From NCBI RefSeq assembly GCF_035046505.1, contig NC_089827.1, positions 61,818,856 to 61,882,855 of the forward strand: a stretch of DNA of 64,000 nt, written 5' to 3'. Below are positions 13,999-22,900 of the stretch, piece by piece. This DNA comes from Tiliqua scincoides. Its lineage: Eukaryota; Chordata; Lepidosauria; Squamata; Scincidae. Position numbers and translations under genes: made by a program. The notes beneath the pieces are model-generated. The model ran no database searches, was not told where the DNA came from, and was given only the letters and a program-made list of their open reading frames with translations. Each line of letters begins with the position of its first letter. Position 1 is the stretch's first letter.

Positions 13999-16900
13999 AT
14001 TTAGTGTGATAGCTGAGTGAAAGGAAACTGTTTAGGGATGGTATCATTTCCGAAAGCAGGTTCTTACCATATGACTTGCTTTGACTCATTTCACCTTTTG
14101 TAATCTGTTTGCAGGCATTCCTGACCAAGGTGGCTAAAATACAGCAGGGAGCACTGGAGTTACTGAGATCTGGAGTGATACTGAGGCTTGCACAGTGTCA
14201 GGTGTATGGCATGCGTCCTGAATTGGATCAGCAGAGGTGGGTTTCTTTGTAGGCTGTACCTAGAGTCATCCACAAAGTTGGGAACCTGTAAAACACATCC
14301 TTAGAGAAAATCTTCACATTTTGAAGCCCACATTTTTTGTTGCCATGTTTAATAATATCACTGTTATTAATCAAATTCATTTACCTGCTAGAAAGAATAC
14401 TCAGCTTAGGAGGAATGAGTGGATAGCAATTAGTTTCTTGGCTAGAGTTAAGAGTCTAAAACCTTTTTGCTCAATTGGCATTGAAAGGCTATCCCCGTAA
14501 TTTTTACTGTGAATTAACAATAAGAATTATTTAAAACATTTCTTTCCAGCTTTCCTTTTCCCATTGAGACGAGCCCAAGATGGCTTTATACTACTGGTTT
14601 TCTGCATATTTGTAGTAATTGTATACTTTGGCTACAATCCTATATATGCTTACCTGGGAGTAAATCTACTTCTGAATAGTCATACCTAGTACTGTTAGCA
14701 TTTGTGCAGTGCATTTTGAGTGTGTAAAGTATGGAACTATTCCAACAACTCCGTAAGGAAAGTGTTGCTATTCCCATTTATGCAGCTGGGGAGTTGAAGT
14801 TGCGAGGGAGTGGCTTGCCTAAAGCCTTCTAGTGAGCCATGGCAGAAGTAAGTTGTGAACCAAGGAAATCCTGATTCACAGTTCAGTTCCTTTGCCCTAC
14901 GCTACTGGACTTACACAGGCCAGAGGTATTACTGTGCTGTGTTTCTGTGGTGCAGAATCTAGAACTTTTGGGCACAAAGTGCGATCAACATAAGAGTATA
15001 CAGTACTCCCCCTCCCTGCAGGAGATGTGTTCCAAGACCTACTGTGGATGCCTAAAAATACAGATATTAGTAAACCATATATACAGTACAGTATTTGCAG
15101 ATGGTGGGCTTTAAGAGCTTGTTGAAGGAAGACTAGCATGTGCAAATACACTATGTTCCCAAGTGACAGATGTCCAAATTACAGACAGTCACATTGGTAC
15201 TTTTGCACAGGCATGAAAACTCTGGGCCGGCTGTTTCGATTAATTTAAATTCTGACTTCTGGATAAACTTCTGGGATTGAACCGGTATATATCTTGGGGA
15301 CTTAGTGTAGACATGTATATTTGTTGGGGAAGAGCTGAAACTTAGTAGCGGCCCACATGCTTTGCACATATGAGATCTCAGGTTCAATCCCTAGCATCAC
15401 CAGTTAAAGAATATCTGGTAGGAAGGCTGTGAAAAACTGGCGTTGAGGAGAGGTGTCAGAGAGACAGCATGACTATTCAGAAGTAGATTTACTCCCAGGT
15501 AAGCATATATAGGATTGTAGCCAAAGTATACAATTACTACAAATATGATCCGATAGCCTCAAATGTTAGTGTTAAGGTTTATCATGATTTTTAAGAAAAC
15601 AACTTTGATTTCTTTTTCTTTCAGAATATTTGGAATGCGAGAGCCTCCAGTCTTCATTCCTGCTCCTGTAGAACGCTATCGCCAGATTCTTCTGCCGGCT
15701 CTCCAGCTGTGCCAGATCATTCTCACATCTAGCATGGCCCAACATGCGCAGGCGGCAGGACAGGTGACTTACTGGGCAGGCGCTCCAAGCAGAGTTGGCT
15801 CTTCATTGCTGATGTAGCCTTCCATAGTAGGCTGTCTGTTTTGCCAGCTCTCTTCCACTGACACAACCAAAAAGTTTCGGAAAATGGATTTTATTCTTTT
15901 TTCTATATGTTTTTCTCTTGTGCAGGTTTTGCAGTTTCTAATATCCCATTCAGATACTATCCAGGCAATCTTGCGGTGTCAAGAAGTCAGTGCAGGATCT
16001 TTGCAAGAGTTGGCTTTACTGACTGGTATAATCAGCAAAACAGCTCTACCTGGTAGGATATATATACTTGGCTGTTAATCATTACCTTGTTATTAGATGC
16101 AAAGGAAGTTTACTGGACCAACTTCCTTCCATAAAGATTTAGGCAGTCCTTCAACTGGCACAGAATGCAACAGGTGGAGAAAATGTTCAAAAGCTCTTTG
16201 TAATTCAGAGGGTTTCTTAGTTAGTTTCTGTCTTCTATCCTGGAGACTGATTAGATCAGGAGTGCTCACACTTTTTTGGCTCGAGAGCTACTTTGAAACC
16301 CAGCAAGGCCCGGAGATCTACCAGAGTTTTTTTACAATGTTCGCGCCATCATAACATATAACATTTATGTGTACAATGTATGTTGGTGTACCTTGCATAA
16401 CCGCATGAGCCAATATTGCACAACACAACATAATTAAATATAAACATTTTTTGTAATTACTTGAGTTTACTTTGATGACTTGCACTGAAGTGAATCAGCC
16501 AAGGATGCATAGCCCGGACAGTAGCTGCTGACAGCCAACTTCAAGCACACTTCCAAATGTTCATCAGTCATGGTGGAACTGATGAACTTGGACTTAAAGG
16601 TCTTCATGTAGGAAAAGGCTGACTCACATAAATAAGTGGAGCCCTTCCTGCCTCAGGTGCTCTTATATCCCTGAGGGCCCTATTGCCTTCAAGTGGCTGC
16701 AGCTGTGCAGCACACTCTGCTGGATGCCGAGGCCTTACCCTTAAAGGGGCCACTGCTGACACCACATCTACCTCCTCACCAGATCTTCCTTGATTCCAAT
16801 ACAAGTGGGGGGGCAGATCTCTATACAAACCAGTGCAAAAACAAGGGAAAGGTGTGAGGGAGGGAAGATCTCTATATAGGCATCACAGCAAGACCAGTGC

Positions 16901-19900
16901 AAAACCCCTTGCATACAGAACCAACAGATGGAAGTGGGGGGGGGCAGATCTCCATACATACCAGTGCAAAAACAGGGGAAAGGTAAGTCATCCCCAGGAG
17001 AGTCAACTGGGCTCACTCCCAGGGATGTGTGGATGGGAGAGAAGCCTGCCAGCGGCTCCTCTCCAGGACTACTCACGAGTCAGTCCCAGTAGACTACTCA
17101 CTCCCAGGGCGGGGCTCACTCCCAAGAATGTGTTTTGCCTGGCGATCGACTGGTAGATCGGGATCGACTTATTGGGCACCCCTGGATTAGATAACACGTC
17201 ATTAGAAAAAAAATGTTTGTGACTCACTTACTTACTGAGGAAAGGTATTATAATTACTCCTGCTTACCAGGTAAAAAGATTCTTTTTAAGTGGTGTTCCT
17301 CTTAGATTTCTCAGGGGGAGAACAATTGTTCCTATTCATCCCAACACATAAATTTTTCCAGCTGTTGTTTGCTGGTGTCTCTTTTTACAGGGAATTATTT
17401 TTTCATTCATTTTGCTAGAATAAACCACTTGGAACCTTTTTCTTGAAAAGGAAAAAATATATAAAATTTATATTTTATATAAATATAAAAATATAAATTA
17501 ATAATTACAAAAGAATGAGAGAGAGATCTGGTACGCATGTAATCCAACACATCCTGATTATTATAAAAGCCTGAAAATGGGACACACATTTTATCTCTCT
17601 CAAAAAGGAGGTCATGGAAGTCTGCTTGAGAATGGCAACCAGCATGAGTGAAGTTACTGAAATCTGTTTTTCCTCATTTGGAAAAGCACATTTAGTTGGC
17701 TCTTAATATGCATCTAAAATACAAGACAAGCTTTTCAGCCCTGATTTATTTTTTCTGACTTTAAACCCTGCTTCCCTTTCATCCATGTCAACCTTCAGAC
17801 TCCACTTATGTTTCTTGCCACTCCGGCAGCGGTGGGAGGGAGGTCTCTCACATCCCTCTCCTTTCCCAAAATGCCTTGTCATGTTCCACAGTGTAGTATT
17901 GCGAAAATGCAGCTTTGCTCCTGTGCCACTACTGGGGGTTTCGGCAGGGTTCAACTTGGACTCAGAATAAATTGAAGTTTTTTTTCCAAGTGAAGAAAAT
18001 ACTTCCGTTTTTCTAAGTGCTGTTTTAAGCTGACTGAGAGAGTTCTCCCCAACACTAATCAGCAATCCAGCACAAGGAAAACCAAGGCACAGATGAGATT
18101 AAATGTTTGTGGAAATTTTCCTTCATACATTTGAAGCAGCTTCAAAAGCTATGGTTACTGTGCGCTGAGTCCTTTTACCAACAGGTGGTCCGATAAAAGA
18201 TTATCTTACCTGTTTTGGGTTTGACTATGTATATCTTGACAAAAACATGACTTAATGTTTTTGAAACCAAACAGATTTCTTAAAGATTTTTAGTCAGCTG
18301 TATGTGGATTATTTTCATCATGAAATATGTATTAATTCATTAGGTGTGTTGGGTGACTTGGAGATTGACGTAAATGGAGGAATGCAGATTGAACTACAAG
18401 GACATATAGGTCGATTTCAGGTAAATAATTATGATTACAGCAACTGCTTTTTGATAATGATTTGAATGAAACCTCTGAGTGAATTTTTTCCTGGAACCAA
18501 CCGTATTTGCCTTTCCATTGGACCATTTCAGCGACGTGGAGAGGGGGGATTTGCTGCATGGTTAACAGCCTATCCTCCATACCTACTTTACCCAGGCTTC
18601 ACGCACTGGAGAGGACACTCTGTTCCAGAACCACCATTCAGAGCGTGACACCATAGTCTTCCGAGACTGAAGGATGCCAACAAGATGTAGTTTCAAGAAT
18701 GGGTATTTCTTACGCAATGTATAAAATAAATTTTTCATAAGCCATGAGAGAAACCTTTAACAAGATAAAACCCAGGAATTCTAATTTTAGCACAGATATG
18801 ATGGAGGCTAAGCTGTATGCTTAATCTAAAAAAAAACCTAATATTGAAGAGATGAAACACATTATGACATACACTCGCAAAGTCAGCAAACCCTTTCAGG
18901 CTGAGAATGTAGTATGCATAATGGAGAATAAAATATATGCAGTATATCTGCAGTATTCACTTGGCAACTGGCAGGATGTGAACCCAGAGGTTTTTGTGGC
19001 CCTTCTATGAATTGAAATGTGTGTTAATGGGATTCTGCAGTATATGTGGTTCATGGTAGAAAATTGGGAAGCCTCCGTGATCATAATTAGAGAATATGTT
19101 TGCAGCTGAGTGTGGCCTACTTTGGTATCCTTGGAAACAAAATGCTGAAGTGTGTATTTGAGGCATGTAGCATTGATCTGAGTGGGACAGGCAAGAATGT
19201 CATGCCAATGTCCTTTGAAAAATTCTTTTGCATTTAAAGGATGACACACTGTTCAAAATTTAAAGGCATTTTTGACAATTTTTGAAAAGCTGTAACTGGA
19301 ACACAAAAAATAATCTCTGCTTTGTTTGCTTTACCTCCAGCGGCAGTGCTTGGGCCTTCTAACACGGTTTGGTGGCTCAGATAGACTGCGTCAGTTTAAG
19401 TTACAAGATGATCACACAGAGGGTGACAGAGTGAACAGGAGGGATGAAATTGAGTTGGCCATGCAGCAGGTGAGCTGTAGCTTGGGTCGCACTGTGTATG
19501 TCCTTATTCTAAAATTGTGGAATGTCTGGTGTCTTCATTTTGTGTCATTTTCCCAGTGATAGCAGGTAGGACAGGAGTGACCATCGACCACATTTTGTGC
19601 TTGATTGTCATTAACCTGCTCAGTATCTTCCTCTGCAGATCTGTGCCAACGTGATGGAATACTGCCAGTCACTTATGGTGCAGTGTGCCCCCAGTTTTGA
19701 GCACACTGTTTGCCTCTTCACACCCAGTCTCTCTGAGTCTACCAATCGAGATGGATCTCGACAAGGTAAGTTTGTGGTTTTCCTGGTATGGGTCAGGGGC
19801 TGTATTCTGGAAGCTGAACCGAAAATGTCGTTAAGAAATTTCACATGTTCTTTTCTCATATATTGAAGATGCCACTTGCATCATGGCATAAAATGCTGCA

Positions 19901-22900
19901 GGAAGCTTTCAAATTTATGGTTAATTCAAAAAATGTAGTAAATAAAGTTAATCTTCACACTGACATTTGTTGGATATGTGAAGAAGTTGACTTGGTATAT
20001 ATCATCATCATGGTTCCATTTTTTAAAACTAGCAAAGAAAGGGGGGGTTCGTTTGTCCTTTGGCATAGCAGGAACATCTATAAAGTAGGCACTGTGTTGG
20101 AACAGGCTGTGTCCTTTATATTTGCCTTCCACACCTCAGTCAGTGGGGAAATCTGAAGCAGGAACTCTTGTGTTGATTGAAGCGTTCGGGGTGAATGTGA
20201 AAAAGTGATCCTGGAAGTGTCCCTCTTCTAAGCCTTTGAGGCTACACTCCTTTACATTCTTTCCTGGGAGTAAATCCCACTTATGAACACAATGGGACTT
20301 GCTTCTGAGTAAACCTACCTAGATTGCACTGTTAGTCCTTTAAAGGGGGGAATTGGCACCTTAAGTTAAGCCTGAAAATGAATGATAGACAGTGAAGATG
20401 GAACAAAGCTGAAGTAGCATGAGTGGAATGTTCTGTCTGGCCAGCCCCTGGACAGCTATCTGGCAGCAGCATTGTGGACCAATTGAAGTTCCCAGATGCA
20501 GTTCAGGAACGGTCCCTCCACTTGGTCTGGAGGTTATCAATGCATGAACAATTATGGCCAGGTGTGTCTTTTCCAGGAAATGTTTTAGCTGGCATATCAG
20601 CCAAAGCTGGGGGGAAACGCTCCTAATCACTGTTTCTGTTTGGCTTCTTCTGTGAAGTAAGCATGTATGCAGTAAGAAAAACACAACTTTTCCATTGTGT
20701 TTCACAAACAAAACCAAAAAGATAATTGGAAGGAGAAAAAGAAGCAGAATTCTTGTTTTCTCCAATGGTTTAAATAATGGAGTACCAATTGCATAACTAT
20801 TTGAGTCATTCAATGAGTGAAGTGAAATTTGTTGTGCCACCCCTCTGTCTTTCCTGTACACTTTTCATACAATACACAGCTTTTTATCTATAATAAATAT
20901 ATCTCACAATAAGACAGGTCTAGGTATGTATATTTGGAGTTATGGACATTTAGGCTATAGTCCTATCCACATGCTTCTAGGATTGCACCTCGTTGAACAC
21001 AGTAGCACTTTCATTCCGAGATTGCATTTTTAGGCTTCAAAATAGGAACTTCAACACAAAAGCAGTGTGACTTGTGTTATTGATGGCTAGGCGTCAAGCA
21101 GTTAACCCATTTCTGCCCAGCCCAAAGATGCACACATTTGATCCCTATTGCATATATGCAGCGTTGAGCAGAAATGGCTTAAATCTGGAATACAGCTTAT
21201 CACTTGCTAAGATACAGCGATGACAAACCCCATACAAAGTTATGTTTCCAAAGAACTTGAGAAATATTGTTTTAACAGATTGTAATCTTCCTTAGACACA
21301 CAAGCATTGGTGATTCCATATTGGCGTCTGCCTGGCCTGGGTATCATTCTCTACCTGTTAAAACAGAGTGCTAATGACTTCTTCAGTTATTATGACAGCC
21401 ATCGTCAGAGTGTTAGCAAGCTGCAAAATGTGGAGCAACTACCACCAGATGAGATAAAAGAGGTAGCTGCCACCCATGTCTTAAGTATTAAAGGTTTATT
21501 GTGACAGATGTATATATATATCCTTGTACTATTGGAATAACCAGAGTTGATTAAGCGTTGATTAAACAACTATACTAGTGGCTAAAATGTAATAAGGAGA
21601 TTTTGAAGAACTTCCTGTTGGATTTTTTTAAAATGACATTTACTTTGACTTTCAGAAGGACCATTGTGATGATTTCAGGATTGGCCAACCCTAAATATTT
21701 TTACTTTCTCTGACAAAATGAAGTGAGATAATTAAGATTATCCAGATACTAAGGGATTGTTTGTGTTAAAGAGAAATGCAAAATGTACCAAAGACTGCAA
21801 TCCTATCCACACTTATCTGAGAGTACGGGCGCAATCCTAACCCCTTATGTCAGTGCTTTCCAGCACTGACATAAGGGCAATGCAGCTCTGAGGTAAGGGA
21901 ACAAACATTCCCTTATTTTGAGGAGGCCTTAGTGAGTGACACCCAACTGCAGGATGCAGCACATGTCCCACTGGCACTGCTACGCCAGTGCTGGAAAGCA
22001 CTGACATAAGGGGTTAGGATTGCGCCCTAAATCTCATTGACTATAATGGGATTTGTGTCTAAGTAGAAATGCATACCATTGTGCTAAAAATGTAACTATA
22101 AAGTGGTGGAAAATTCAGAATTTCATGTTAAATATATTTTTCTAGAATTGGATACAGTCAGACATGTAGGGAGAAGGAGAGAGAGGGGGGGTGATGTGAT
22201 TCTCTAGGTCTGTTGCACTCTTTTGGGATTGGTGAGACAATATGAAATATTTGCATTTGTTCTGTTCTGTTCTTTCTTTAGCTGTGCCAGTCAGTTATGC
22301 TAGCTGGAGTAGACAAAATTTCAACTGCCCAAAAATACATCTTGGCCCGGCGGCGCTTGGTGAAGCTGATAAACAATAGAGCCAAACTGCTTTCTCTCTG
22401 TTGCTGTATCCTTTGATAGTTAACAATTTAAAGACTGTGGTAAAGACATGAAGTTTTTTTAAATCTGTGTTTTGAGAAGAAATGTTGATGACTTGATGAT
22501 CAAAGCTGTTGTAAAGAGTGACTAGTTTCTCTGCCCTCTCCCCTTAAATACTTAATTCTCCTTTACTAGAGGTGTTTGCAGATATCATAGAAACATGCCT
22601 TTTTATTCTTTGGCGGCATCTGGAACACTACCTATTGCGCTGTATTCCTGCAGATTCCCAGGATTCTCTTTTGGCCTCCAGGACTTCATTTAAAAGCAGA
22701 AGATTACAAGGTAATATTTCTCAAACTTTGTGAAAGCTTTAATTATAAAAACAATAGATTATGTTGGTATATTTAAGATCACTGGGTGATTTTTTTTAGT
22801 CTGTGTGGTATTGTGAAAATTAAGAAAGGCCACTCTTACTGGGTAACAGATTATTGTACAATTAGGTGTTGGTGAAAATGTGGATGGGAGACCAGAAAAA

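Larger units (their letters stand above)
14605..15547. repeat. 79-bp perfect inverted repeat enclosing SINE material
   Basis: Arms 14605-14683 and 15469-15547 appear identical in inverted orientation over 79 bp, separated by 785 bp. Each arm contains half of the CAATCCTA palindromic repeat (ACCTGGGAGTAAATCTACTT). The interior holds a MIR-like segment and a tRNA-derived SINE. No target-site duplication was found outside the arms. It lies in a NUP205 intron. Confidence 0.85.

Noticed and set aside
20361-20861. 166-codon minus-strand open frame
   Set aside because: It overlaps an L2-like LINE fragment in a NUP205 intron and lacks any gene-like homology.
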